From Lunularia cruciata (lineage: Eukaryota > Streptophyta > Marchantiopsida > Lunulariales > Lunulariaceae): a stretch of DNA of 64,000 nucleotides. The notes below the pieces were generated by a model. It worked only from the letters and a program-made list of their open reading frames with translations, made no database searches and was not told where the DNA came from. Made by a program: the position numbers and the translations under genes. The DNA lies in contig OX419758.1 of the NCBI GenBank assembly GCA_948567375.1, forward strand, positions 51,713,001-51,777,000, written 5' to 3'. Below, in pieces: positions 21,560 through 34,439 of this stretch. Position 1 is the first letter of the stretch. Every line of letters starts with the position of its first letter.

Positions 21560-22560
21560 TAGGAAAACTTTTCTTTGGCAAGGATGGAAGATGTATAGGC
21601 TTTTGTGAGAGACTTCAAGAGGACTTGCAAAGTTAGAAATGAAAGGAGAAGGAATGAGTAGGCTTCTATTGTTTCTTGATTTCTTTGAGGATCTAGCTCT
21701 TACATGATATGAGTCAAGAAACTAGAAGAAAGAGAGGAAAGAAGACCAAGAAGAGTCTTAAGACAAATTGACTAAAGCACCTATTGAGAAAGTTCTCCCA
21801 ATAAAATTTATAAGAGATTTATGAGTGATGTTACCTCCCTCAAGTAATGAAATAGAGAGAAAGTGAAAGCATATGAAAAAAGAATGAAGAAGTTAAGAGT
21901 CCTAATTCTGCATAATGTTGAAGAAAATTTTGGATGACATAAAGACTACTATAATTTTCATAGTAGCTGTTCTCAACAAGAATTTTGTAAAAGGGTTATA
22001 ACCATATACTTGAAGTAGAATGAGATATAAGAAACCGTCATTCAATATAGAAACTATCAAGATTATGGTTTACTTATAAATTTGGAAGAAAATGAGAGTG
22101 ATTTGGTGATGAAGGTGGTTGTGCACTCTCAATAATATACGATTATGTTGGTGCTTCTGATCCTTTAGTAGCAAGGGTTGTATCACAAGCAATATTGTTT
22201 TGGTTCTTACACCTCTACCAAAAGTTCCGCTTCAAACCATCACAAAGCAACTTGTAGATCTCAAGATCAATATAGTGCAACTACGGGAGAAGAGAGAAGT
22301 AGACCAAAATGTTGAGAGAGCCTATGGATTATGGGAACTACCCATATAAAGGATTTCAACAAAGTAGTAATCTCAATGATAGAAATAATTTTGGTTATGG
22401 AAGTAGAGGTCATATCAAAATGAATTGTCCGAATTCTACTTATGATGTAGGAAGGCATTGCAAAGGAGAGTATAAGGAAGGAGTGAGTGGTAAGGCTCAA
22501 GCATCTCTTGTAACAAATAGAGGTAAGGAGATAGGGAGAATGCTCAAATTCCAAAAGTCT
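21560..22560 (+). pseudogene. B1 gag remnant
   Basis: It matches the better-preserved B2 gag (56339-57290) in order: a capsid block (21580-21700), a basic region (22260-22390) and a zinc-knuckle trace NNFGYGSRGHIKMNC at about 22384-22430, in which two knuckle cysteines are replaced. Stops are frequent. No product is expected. Confidence 0.65.
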
Positions 22561-23403
22561 TAACTTGGAGCTTTTGGCATGAGAGGAGAAAAGAGCTCAT
22601 TTTGTAGAAGATACAAATTCTTCTCAAAGATTCACTCTTATCAAGGAGAGTCTTATATCTACTAATAGTACTCACACCTTTACTTCAACACCAATGGCAA
22701 TAAGGACTCCAAGGAAGAAGTTAGGAATGGATGATTTTCCAATCTCAAAGCAACAAGGGAATTACATTATTTTGAAGGATGTTGGTAGTGACAAGGTCCA
22801 TATCATGGTATGCCAACTCATTGCTTTGAATCCTACCCTAAGGAAGAAACTAAGGGTTTGAGTCCCACAAGAAGTAAGAGAACGAAGAAGGCAAAAAAAA
22901 TTCTCCAATATCACTGGGAGTGGTAAATGCAAAACCAACTCCAGGGGAGGCTTTTGAATATAACTCCAAGATTGATATGAGGATGAATGGTCACAACATT
23001 CAAGAATGCAATTGAAATTATTGATGGAGGATTTGGGGTGAATGCTTTGTAAAAGAGGTTGACGAAAAAGTTAGGTATGATTCCCTTTAGACCTTCAATA
23101 TTTATGGTGAGTATGGTAACAAGTTTCATCAATGGGTGTGATGGACAAGGTGGTAGTATCAATTATGGAAGCTCAAAATCTTATGACTTTATAAATCTTG
23201 AAGTGTTTTAGCTATGATTTGCTACTTGGAAGGCCATTTTGAGAAAAGCTTGTACAATTTATCAGTGATACAAAGGGTACTTGAGAATAGGATCATCAAA
23301 CTATCAAGTTGCAATTCTTGCAACTAATACAAACAACATTGCACATTTAGATACACTATCTTCTTATTATTGAGAATCAAACTCAAAAGAAAGAGCTTCA
23401 AGT

Positions 23404-25000
23404 TTGGACACAAGCATGGAGGAAAAGACCTACTTAGATGAGGATAAATATGAATTAGATTTTGATTTCAATGGGTATCTCTTATTTGCTACGGATTTTG
23501 TGCCTAAGCCATACGTTTTGAAGGACCTTGATAAATCATCTATGACACTTGAGGAGATAGAAAGGGGACTATCTTCCTTTAAATATGGTCTAAATGTTAC
23601 CAAGGAAGTGAAGAGAAGATTTTAGATTTTCTACAAATTAATCCATGCATTGGTTTTAATTACAAAGTTCTCAAGGAAGTCACCTTGAAGGAGCATTAGA
23701 TAGAAGTAAAGTCACATGCAAGACTTGTGTGCCAAAAGCAACATTGCATAAGTCTACTAGTAACTTTGGTTGGGAAGAAGGAGATTGATAAGCTCAAGGT
23801 GACTGAGTTTATCTTTGAGATGGAAAATTTAGAATAGCTGTCTCCAATTGTGATTGTGACAAAGGAGAATTGCAAACTTTGGCAATATGTTGATTACAAG
23901 CTCAATTTTGTTACCAAAAAGGACTTCTATTGCTTACCATTCATTGATGAAACTTGGAGGAGGTTGTTGGTCATGAGAGATATAGTTTTATAGATGGTTA
24001 TAGGGGCTATAACCAAATCAAGATTTCATTAGGGCAACAACAACTCACTACATTTACCATCATTGGGAGACTTGTGCTTTCAAAGGTATGCCTTTTGTGC
24101 TTTCTAATGTTACAATCACATTTTAATTGCTCATGAACAAAGTATTTGAACCATTCATTATGAAATTTGTGAGAGATTTCATTGATGACTTTTGTGTCTT
24201 TGGGAGCAAGGAGTAGCACTTTCAGCATTTTATCAAGGTCTTATAATGCTTGGATGAGTCAAATGCATCACTCAACTCAAAGAAGTGAATATTTGGTTGT
24301 GAAGATGGTCTATTCTTGGGTATATTATTTCCAAGGTTGGAATAGCAATGGATCTTGAAAAGGTGAAGCAATTCTCATAGTTTCTATTCCCTTCAAGCTT
24401 GGTAAAGTTATGCTAATTCTTGGAGATGGTTGGTACTACAGGAGATTCATCATTTTTTAACAAGGCTTATAAATTGACCATTTAATGAAGAAGGGTGAAG
24501 AATACATGGTGATTTTGGAGGACAAGGAAGCTCTCAAAGCTTTTGAAGAGCTCAGAATATCCCATGTTATAGCTGAAATTCTTGCTAAACCTAATTGAAA
24601 TAAGTCATTCATCCTTTACATTGATGCTTCCAATGTAGCTATAAGATAGACTCTTAATCAATAAGACAAAGATGTATTTGATAATCCAATAGATTCTACT
24701 AGTAATAAACTGATCTTAGTAGAGAGATTCAGTGATAAAAAGGAAGAGTTGGTAGTGATTTTTTGTCTCAAAAAGTTACAACACTACTTGATTGGAGAGA
24801 AGATCACCATTGTCATAGATAATAAGGCTAGCAAGGTGGATGATACTCTTATTTGAGTATGATTACACCATTGAAGATAAGCCAAGGAATAAACACAAGA
24901 GTGTTGATTTGTTATCTAAGATGTATGATCATGATGAGATTGAGCTAGTGGATGGTTTTCTCTTGAATGAGGAGCTTATGACTATCTCAATCATTCAAGA
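23404..25000 (+). pseudogene. B1 RT and RNase H remnant
   Basis: A 73-codon open piece (23404-23625) contains LTLEEIERGLSS-like sequence shared with B2 (57660-57700) and lies before the RT. Traces of RT follow: SPIVIVTKEN, a VDYKLN block (about 23840-23920), and a YIISKVG block near 24310-24350. RNase H traces include SEYDYTIED-like sequence (24846-24885). Multiple stops and shifts make it non-functional. Confidence 0.65.
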
Positions 25001-25099
25001 AGTTCCAATGGAGTACAAGGAGGTTGTGGACTTTGTTACAAGAAGTAACTATTTAGATGGGATGCATGCTAAGGAGAAGAAGGCCCTTGTAGCAAGATC

Positions 25100-26110
25100 A
25101 AGACCTTGCATAGTGGTGAAGATATAAGTTTTTGCCAAGGAGCAAATGACATACTTCAAAGAACAATGGGTAAGGAGAAGTCTATCCTATTTATGAAGGA
25201 GTTTCATGTTGGTTTGGTGTGTGGAGGTCACTTTGTAAGAAAGGTGACCACCTTTAATATTCTAAGTGCAAGTTACCATTAGAATGGATTTCCAAGGATT
25301 GTCTTGCTTATAGTAAACTTGTGATATTTGTGAACCTTTTGCTAGGAAGTCTACCTCTTAGATAAACTCCATTACTAGTACCTTTTGAGAAGTGGTGAAT
25401 TGACTTTGTAGGTCCTCTCAATAGAACCCAAGGAATAGTCTATATATTATGATAGTTAGTAATTACCTTAGAAAGTGGGTAGACCATTGAGAGATAATAA
25501 TGAAAATGAAATTGGTAGATATTGGTAGATATTTTTATGAATGCATCATCACTAGTTTTGGATCACATCTTATAAACCAAACTCCAATGTTTGGCAGAGA
25601 GAACCAATCAAACCTTGTCCATGATGTTGGCAAAAGATGCAGAAATGGAGGAGGCAAAACATCATTAAGATAAGAGAATTCATACAGTTGTGTGGGAGTA
25701 AATGACAACCATCAAGGCATTGATTAGGTTTTCTCTATTTCATTTTGTACATGGTATTTAGTGTACTTTACCTTTTAACTTTGATCTTCCTCCTTTCTAA
25801 GGCATACATATGAAATTGAAGAATGCACAAGGAGTTGATCTAGAAAAGGAAGGCAAGAGCAATTATTATGGTTTGAGTGGAGCATGCTCATAGGGGAAAA
25901 ATAAGGCACTTCAAGGAAGATGATTGGGTAATGTTGTTTGATTCTATTCAATTCAAGAATGGTTCAAATGAAGTGCTTGCCTAAATACATTGGACCTTTT
26001 ATAAAAAGGAAGGTGTGGGAGTAATTACATATATAATCTCAAAGAGTTGGAAGGTAGAAATTTTTGTTAAGATTAATGATGAAGAATTGAAATTGTACTA
26101 TAGAAGGTAA
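25100..26110 (+). pseudogene. B1 integrase remnant
   Basis: By alignment with B2 (59240-59880) and by order after RNase H this is the integrase. Short recognisable pieces are a VCGGHF-like zinc-finger start (25205-25250), an FxEVVNxxFVG trace (about 25385-25415) and a C-terminal VLAxYIGPFxxK-like stretch (25970-26010). B1 keeps the integrase C-terminus, which B2 has lost by deletion. Confidence 0.5.
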
Positions 26111-26154
26111 AGGACAAAGTGAAATCTTAGTCCAAGGGTAAATCTAGCATCCAT

Positions 26155-26830
26155 GGTGCATGTATGATCTATGGGAATATTTAGTTTGTATAACAAGTTT
26201 ATGAAGACATTGCTTATATAGAATTTTAACAAAGCTTCTATATTTGGTCATGATTAGCTAGAGTTAGAAAAACCTAAGATATGGATGACTCTATTCGAGA
26301 GGAGGTTGAAAAGGCGAGCACCACTATTTTTTCTTTTCGTGTATTGACTTTGTATTATTCTTGGATGTTTGGCTTAGAGGAAAGTTGAAAACACTTAAGT
26401 CCATAAAATCTTTTGGGTTGGAATTTTTTATAATCCAAGGATAACCCATGGGAAAGAATCCTTGAATTAGTTATTGGCTCAAGATAAAAATATATACTTG
26501 GGATTATTCCCATGAGTTTGGATATTCCCTTAGACATTTGACTTTATATGACTTTTTTGACTAGTAACTTGAGTTACCTAAATAAATAGTAACTTTGATG
26601 TGTAATTATTTCATAAGTATATAAATTAGAGATAAATAGATACTCAATATCCTTTCATTTGCAACTATATTTTCATTGAGTTCTCTAGTGAGCAAGAGGC
26701 TTGGTCTTGAAGCTGCCTTGGAGTTTTAACCTTGGATGAGTGTGATGGATTTTGGTTCTTTGCCTTCTTAGTCCATGAAGCACTACCTTAGAGGTTCATC
26801 TTGAATTAAAATAAGCCGGTCCATAATATT
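26155..26830 (+). repeat. Right LTR of B1
   Basis: It aligns with the full-length minus-strand LTR at 33232-34236 from its start (AATATTTAG, TTGGTCATGATTAGCTA) to its end (CTTAGTCCAT, AGAGGTTCAT, AAGCCGGTCC). It is clearly diverged from the left LTR, so the insertion is old. Confidence 0.75.
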
Positions 26831-26834
26831 CCAA

Positions 26835-28522
26835 GAGCTACTTCCAACTTATACTCCAAATAGGAAAATTATATGCCTTTTGGTAGGGAAATACGTGCAG
26901 GACTCATTAAATTTTTCTCTATAATTCTAATATAAATGTTCTAAGATTCAATAGATGGCCTACAAGATGAGCTTTTGAATGATATATAGCAAGCCCTAAT
27001 GAGACCACTACAACTATCATGATAATCTCTTGAATGTAGTTTAATTTTATAGTTCAAACTTGAATTAAGGCTCTAGTTCTAGTTCTTGCACAATTTATAC
27101 CAGATTCTTTGATATAGATTCATGAAAGCACTAGAAACACTCTAGCAAGCTATCAAATTTTCAATCATGATTTCAAATGGGAAAATTTACCTTGAATTGA
27201 TAATATTGGTAATATTTTTCATTATTTTATTATATCATTGTTTTAATATTTTTTAATATTTTTCATTATGCACTAGAAACACTTTAGCAAGCTATCTAAG
27301 TTTCAATCATGATTTCAAATGGAAAAGTTTACCTATAATTATAGTTGAAGATAGAATAACTCATCAAGGCTTATAATAATATTTTTCATTGAAGTGCATC
27401 AAATCTTTTCAATCATGATTTCAAATTGGAAAATTTATCTTTAATTGTAGTTGAAGATATAATAACTCATCAAGGCTTATGATAATATGTTTCATTGAAG
27501 TGCATTGCATCATATCTCTCATTTCATATAAATCTAAGTCAACTAATTTTATATAGTAGTTTGTTGTACCCTTGTTTAGTCTTCTAGGAAGTTTGGCATT
27601 TGAATCCAATACAAATATCTAGTTATAGATCAATTTCCAATTTAAGCTCTACACACTCAAGTATACTTGATCCAAGACCATGGATTATTTATTAAGTAAG
27701 TTCACATGAAATTTTACACAAAGGAATAAGACCCAATCACCAATAATTTTGGAAATTTTTACAAGCTAATTCAAACCTATACATGAGATGTGACCAAAAC
27801 TCCAAACTTGATCATAATCTGTACCTCAATACCTTGATTTCAAGTCCTCCAACTTCCATCAATCACATCAAGCTCCAGCCAAACCCAATGTAGCTTTACT
27901 TGGGTGCTTTGCAATTGATATTTTTTTCATCTCCATCTCAATAATAGATCATGAGAAGTTATTGTGGAACTTACTAAAGTAATCATCTTGTGTGTATTGG
28001 CGGGTTAGTCCAATGCCGTAGTTAAGAGTATGTGATGCTATGGGGTTGGAGGAAGTATGGAAAATGCTATTGCACACTATGGGAACAATTTTGTGAAGTC
28101 ATCTATGGGTAGAGATCCCATATCAATCCAAGCTTGACTAAGGGATAGGATTTACTCTTAGACACTTAACCTAGGAATCAACTCATAGGTCTATCCCTTT
28201 GTGAGTCCTTGATGTTCATCCTTTGGGTTAAGGAATTTCATGTTATGAGGAATACTTGTGAACATTCCAAGATCTAAACAAGAATGCAATGAGCACAACA
28301 AGGAGCATCACTTACACATCATACACATTTTGAATTAGAAATATGACATGACACTTAAAATAAAATATCAAGAGATAGAATGGGTTTTCTTCATAAACTT
28401 TGTTGCTTAGTTAAGCCAATAACAAGTCACATTGTCCATGGATTGAAGTGAATACCACAATTGGTATTCACTTCAGTCCATGGACCCAACAATTACATAA
28501 GTCCTCCACAACTTACTAACAT
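26835..28522. other. Intergenic, no gene seen; local repeats at 27128-27510
   Basis: AT-rich sequence without recognised coding. Around 27128-27510 short blocks recur: TTTCAATCATGATTTCAAAT occurs near 27160, 27300 and 27408, and GAAGATA..AATAACTCATCAAGGCTTAT occurs at 27342 and 27448. They form an imperfect local tandem array of about 100-145 bp units. Confidence 0.5.
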
Positions 28523-29026
28523 TTGACTCAATGAATTAAGGTTCACCTCAAAAAAAATAGGAACCACAGTCTACCACTATAGGATTACAAGGATTCACCA
28601 AGAATGATGATTAAAAGACAAGAAGGATGGAACGCTATTAAGTGGCATGAGCTACCTTAAATACATGTAGACCTAACCCTTAAAAGAATTTGTTGTCCCC
28701 TAGTATTACTTCTACTATGGCTTCCTTATCCCCTTTGTGTTATTGCCATCAATGCAAATGAGCTTCTAACCCTTCATCTCTAATAAATTACAACTCTTAC
28801 ATAATAAGAGTAACTTTAATTGTAACTTTAATTACCTACATAATTAATTTATAAAGAACTATCCCGCAAAGGGCTCATCATGTACCTAGATTTGTCCCAC
28901 ATTAATATACATCCCATAACTTCACTATTTATGCTTGCAAGTGATGCTACTCATATGTCTCACACTATTGGATCACACAATAGGTCCATTTCTTGCATCT
29001 CCCATTTTTTTGCCATTCCCATAATA
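28523..29026 (-). repeat. Family F 3' LTR
   Basis: It aligns over about 470 bp with 42773-43250: ACCACTATAGGATTACAAGGATTC, ATGAGCTACCTTA, ACCCTTCATCTCT, ATTACAACTCT and CGCAAAGGGCTCATC-like blocks appear in the same order in both. The low edge may be 28523 or 28558, since some flanking sequence is also similar. Confidence 0.75.
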
Positions 29027-32000
29027 AGTCATTATTTTTTGCTTTTGGTATAGTCCCATAGAGGACAATATAGTCTTGCCTTAAACATGGCTCTTTTTTT
29101 ACTATTGACACAACTCTCTTCTAAATCTTTGCATTTAGGAAAGCCTTTTGATGCTACCTCCTCTTCTTAAGGTACATAGGTACATTGCATAGGAGAAGAA
29201 ATTATTCCACATTGTATAGAAGGTTCCCATCCAATCTCTTGCCTGTTGGTTCTTGAATATGGATTCCATGATCTGTATGAAACCATCCACAACTCCAGAG
29301 CTCTCCCTAGAAAATATCCCTACATACTTGCTTTTTGTAGGAGGTACATGAAGAGCATGCACTTCATTTCCTAATGAAAAGGATTGAAATTGATCTCCTC
29401 CTTGATGTCACCTTGAGCTATGTGATGATATACTTAGGCAAGGACCTTATAGTAGACAACCACTTGGAAATCTATAAGATACACAATCTTTGCAAGCAAT
29501 CCTTCAACATTTCCATGGTCCTTCAAACTCCCTTTGGATGCCTCTGATGTTTGGCCTCTCTTTGAGGCCAAACATGAGGCTTCTTCACATACTCCAATAT
29601 TTGATGGGATGTGATTGCAGTATCCTCAAAACCAATCTCTCTTTTAGACTCTCATTCAATACTCTAGGAAGGCAATCCAAAGGTGCTAGAAGGCATGTTC
29701 TCTCCCTGTTGACTACCATAACAACAATTGATGTGGGAACTTAAGAACCCAATGATAGCCAACAAAAAGAAGTGTCTATAGGCACCATTATTCTTGGATG
29801 GCCTTGAAAATGGGCACTTAAGGATAACTTTATCATATCCAAGCACATAATGAAAATCATCATGTATGGCTATGGGAATTTGAGGATCACTTACTTGGAT
29901 TTCCTAGTCTAATTGATATGATATGAGAAGTGCTTTGACTATGGGCTTCTTTTCTTTTGGTGCATATGCAATGGTGATATCCCAATCTAAGTCATGTACG
30001 TTGTCATTGTCCTAACTAATGTCAAAGTCATGCCCTTGGTCATAAAATTTAATTGTGCAAACACTCAAGGCCTCAAAGTCAAGAAGTACTTGAATGTACT
30101 ACTCCTAAATGACCAAACACGCTTCTGCAGATCTTCCAACAATACATCTATAACATGGTTGAATATTGTTTGCATCTTTTCTCCCAAATGGTCTAAGGCT
30201 ACCTTGAGCCCCTGCATGACATGGGTGATATGCACCTTTTGTGCATCCAGGTTGGTGTTGATTGTGGCATTGTGTGCACCTTGTAACCTCACATCCTTGT
30301 GGATTTGTTGATCTCTTAGTTGGATATTTGGAGCACCTTGATGTATTCCTTTGTGTGACACATTTGAGGTCTTATTGCTATAGTTAATCAACTTCAAGTT
30401 TTCCACTAGGTACCTTAGGGTAAAGTATGAGAGATAAACTTTATCTTGTGCAGGTGTTCTATTTGGTATCACCTTATAGCATGGCATCTACTAGTATACA
30501 TCTTGTCTTCCTTAGGTCACAAAATTTGATTTCATGAAGCCAAACCATGGAAAATTGTTTTATGCCAACCTTTGCTCTTAAATTTACATGCAAATTTATT
30601 GCCATCCCCATAATAAGTATAGTGAGACCAAATCAATAGATTTTTTCTACCAATGTGAATATTAGTGCTTCTTATTGCAGCTTAGAAAAAGCTGCAAATA
30701 CTTCCATTTGCATGTTTTGTGTTAAGGATGGTCAAGGGAGGAATAGATACAAGGCTGAAGATTCCTTGTCTTCTTAGCACAAGGCTTCTATAGCTTTTTC
30801 CACTTGGTCCATGTTAATCACTCTTGGAGCCCAGAATATCATGAATAACAAGAGGCAATTATTGCAATCTAGCTATAATTGCTCCCATGGCTTGGAAAGA
30901 TGGCCAACTTCAGCCATTCTTGGAAGTTGTTAGCTCCTTTAGGACTCAGCTCAAATATTTTGGTTGTAGGAGAGGTTTCCTACCTATTTACTGTAAGGCA
31001 ATTACCTCCCAAGCACTAGTTTCCAACCCTTGGATCTTATGGATCTACGGGGCAATCCACACCTTTTTCAAGGGCTCTTAGAACTCTAAGGCATATATAG
31101 CACACATGAAATATGGGATCTCAAGTGCTAGTGGACCTACTCCTTCCACCCATTATTTAACAAGCTCTACCACATTAGGGGCTAATTGATACTCCCCTTC
31201 TTTTGCAAAACATCCCACAACATCCATCACCCTACATAGTTATTATGTTAATCCCATAGAAGCTTCTCTCCATTTACATATGGGCTCAATTGGTTCATCT
31301 CTTTGTTTAGGGTGCCCAAAATTGTTTCTTCCCTACAAGGATTTTGAGACCCTTTTTTTTCATGATCAACTTCAAGAGATCCATTGAACAAGTTGTCTCT
31401 ACAATGCTTCATCTATTATGCTATTATGCTATTATGCTATTTGTTAATTACCAATTCTTCTTTGGCCGGTACCTCTTGTCTCATAGTACCTTTGTGTCCA
31501 TGACTTCCAATAGCCTAGTCCCAAAAATCTCCTTCTTAGGAAACCTATCTCCCATCCCTATAGGACTAGCCTTAGCTTCCCTATTGGGACCCCTTGATGA
31601 GTTTGGGGTCCCTCTGTTCAGTGAGCTGGGATGCAACCTCCTCATACTACCAACAATGTTGCCCATAATGGTAGGTTTAGAAGAGTTGGATGTAGGTGAA
31701 CTCCCACTCGTAGGACTACCTCCAGATTTGTCTTGGAGGGACCTGCTTTGTCATTCTTAAGTCCCTCCCTTGGTGATCCGCCCCTTGCAAAACCTTTTGG
31801 CTTGTCTCCTCCTTGATTATTGTTGAGCTTATCTTTTGCTTCATAGTCTTCTTCCTTTGAGAGAACTATTAATTTATGATGACTGATGAATTGGAGTAAT
31901 TGTCTTACTCTCTACTCTAACTTCTGGTTTTGTAGCATGAGATTGTTCTTGGACTTTTGTTGTGCTTTGACCTCTGCCTGCTTCTCTCCCCTTTTATTCT

Positions 32001-32304
32001 TGTACTTGAGAAGGTCCTTCTAATACTATACCTTCTCAAAAGTGAGCTCATTTATTGTCAACTAGTAAGATGCTAGTTCTCCCTCCATAACTTCCCTTAC
32101 TGTCTCCAAATTGATTTTCTCCTTCTCCAAAGTTGTGATCTCTACTTCTAGTGTAGACTATGACAACTTCAATTCCTATGCTTCCTTGCAAGAAGTATCA
32201 ATGGTTTTAGACAATTCTTGTATATTATTTGTAGTTACTTTGGAGTCCTGTTTTGTAGGGGATGCTTGGTCTCTTAGTGCATAATGATCTTCCTCTAGCT
32301 ATTG
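29027..32304 (-). other. Unrecognised, formerly coding region in family F
   Basis: The minus strand carries several longish frames (29135-29362; 30065-30487, 140 codons; 31481-31666). Translated together they suggest a Lys/Glu-rich helical part near 31950-32200 and a Ser/Pro/Gly-rich disordered part near 31480-31760 (blocks such as SNSSKPT and REAKASPIG). No known domain is recognised. It could be an additional ORF downstream of integrase or a fragment of another element's gag. Confidence 0.35.
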
Positions 32305-32309
32305 TGTCT

Positions 32310-32904
32310 TGTAATACCAAAAGCTAGACATATTACCTAGAGGTGAAAATTGGCTTGGTAACATCTAGAAGGATGGTATATTTGATGAAGTAAGTAGATC
32401 ATATAGAGGTGTAACCAAAAGAGTACTTCTACTAATAGGGTAGGAGCCAAAAATAGCTTAAAAACTTCAAAGCTAATTTTGGAGGCCTAAAGGGATGAAT
32501 TAGGCCTCAAAACATGTGCCTAAATTTCCCCATGTGCTAAATGGATGAATAAGCCTAAATAGATGAATTAGGCTTTTTTGTCTTATTGAGAGCTTCCCAA
32601 TGGTACCTCACCCATGCAATTATGAGATTCCTATAAGAAGATTCATTATAAATTCCTTCCATTCAAACATTGCTTGGCCCACCAGATAGGACAAGAACCA
32701 ACATGTCACTCATGCATGTAACTAATCTAAAGATGGAGCTCATTGACATATCACCAATCCATGTATCAGATTTAAGGGTGGAGTTTCCTTTGAGGGAATC
32801 CTCTTTACTATATAATAAAGACAAGGTGCTCCTTTGAGGCATCAGAGTATTGAGTGTGAAGCTTTGTGTTTCTTCTCCTATGTTCTCTTATAAGTTCTCC
32901 TATC
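32310..32904 (+). repeat. Solo LTR of family A, diverged
   Basis: It begins TGTAATACC and follows the family A LTR in reverse complement, including GTAACATCTAGAA, AAGAGTACTTCTACTAATAG, CCCAATGGTACCT, and the TATA region TATATAATAAAGACAAGG with GGTGCTCCTTT. No internal element sequence or primer site follows, so it is a solo LTR. Its orientation is opposite to the element at 1-6082. The end near 32904 is approximate. Confidence 0.75.
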
Positions 32905-33231
32905 ATTGAAATATTATAGATCTTCAACTTTTCAGCTTCCAACTATTGATCAACAATTGCCTTGTTGGTCCAAAGAGCTTGAAGTTGAGTTAGTGTCTCC
33001 ACTAACTCCTTTCCAACATTGACAAACTGCTTTTACCACCCAACCTCCTTCTCTACCCAAACAAGCTTTACCTCTTAGGATTTACAAGAGTTCTCTTGTA
33101 CTACATGCTCATGTTCTTCCTATGGTTAGTATAGTTCATTATGGGCAAAATGGCCATATTGAAGCTCCATCAATACAAAGACCAAACCAAACCAAGCCTC
33201 TATGCTTGGTTAGGTTTGTCTAGCCATTGTG

Positions 33232-34236
33232 TGTAATATTCCATGCTCACTAGGTTATTTAGGTAGATTACTTCAACCTAGTTTGTTCTATAGGATATGT
33301 GAGCCGGCTTGTCTCTCACTCAGGATGAACCTCTGATGGCTATTATGGTAGCACACAATGGACTAAGAAGGCAAGGAACCCCAACTCCATCATACTCCTC
33401 CAAGGCTAACACTCCAAGACTCAAGACATTGCTCACTATAGAACTAGATGAGAGAGAGATAGTTGAAAATGAAAGGATGATGAGAACCTCCTCATCCCTT
33501 GTTTATATACTTGTGAAATAGTTATGCACTAAAGTTATTATTTACCAAAGTAACTCAAGATACTAGGCTAAAAGTCAAGTAAATTCAAAAAGTACAAAGG
33601 AATATCCATTCACATGGGCATATTCTGCTAAGCATTTGATCTTATCTGGACCCAATAACTAAGTCAAGGACTCCTTCACATGGGATATCCTTGGACTATA
33701 AAAAAATCCAAAACAAAAAGGCTTGCAAGCTCAAGGGTTCTCAACTATTTCCTCAAAGCCAAACACCTAGGAATAATACCAAATCAACACACTAGAATCC
33801 AAAATAGTGGTGCTCATCTTTTCCACTTCCTCTAAAATAAGGTCCCCTTTATCTTAGATATGAATAATATTCTGCTAAGCATTTGATCTTATCTGGACCC
33901 AATAACTAAGTCAAGGACTCCTTCACATGGGACATCCTTGGACTATAAAAAATATCCAAAACAAAAAGGCTTGCAAGCTCAAGGGTTCTCAACTATTTCC
34001 TCAAAGCCAAACACCTAGGAATAATACCAAATCAACACACTAGAATCCAAAATAGTGGTGCTCATCTTTTCCACTTCCTCTAAAATAAAGTCCCCTTTAT
34101 CTTAGATATGAATAACTTTAGCTAATCATGACTAATGTAGAACCATCCTTTATCTATATAAATAATATCTCTCAAGTAACTTGTTATACTAAGCTAAATA
34201 TCACAATACCACACACATGCACAAATGGGTGTTACA
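33232..34236 (-). repeat. Solo LTR of family B with 247-bp tandem duplication
   Basis: On the minus strand it starts TGTAACACCC at 34236 and ends TTACA at 33232, matching the start and end of the family B LTRs at 26155-26830 and 59883-60175. Inside, 33620-33866 and 33867-34114 are nearly identical tandem copies, differing at only a few positions. No gag follows. It is the most complete LTR of family B in the window. Confidence 0.8.
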
Positions 34237-34439
34237 GATCAGCTTCTTGTAGTCTCTTCATCATTGCATTGGCATCTTGCAAATTGCTTGGCTCTTCCTT
34301 GAGCATCAGGTGTAAAATTATAGTAGCTTCCATTATAGGAAACAACCTTTGTCTTGGGGATACTAGTGGAACTCATTATGACAAAATATTCTATGCTATC
34401 ATTCAATGACAAAATCAAGTCAGTGATGCTACCTCCTTT

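Larger units (their letters stand above)
19615..26830 (+). mobile_element. Ty3/gypsy family B, copy B1
   Basis: This is a decayed element between a 5'-truncated left LTR (19615-20035) and a fuller right LTR (about 26155-26830) in direct orientation. The internal part holds gag, protease/linker, RT, RNase H and integrase remnants on the plus strand, all with many stops. It aligns by eye with copy B2 at 56139-60175. The first 1.3 kb inside (20040-21350) has no counterpart in B2 and no recognised coding; a 141-codon minus-strand frame at 20633-21058 looks accidental. Confidence 0.8.

Noticed and set aside
31344-31760. A 138-codon plus-strand frame with membrane-like segments
   Set aside because: The minus strand of the same stretch reads like the Ser/Pro/Gly-rich protein of the surrounding element. 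The plus-strand hydrophobic look is a reading artefact.
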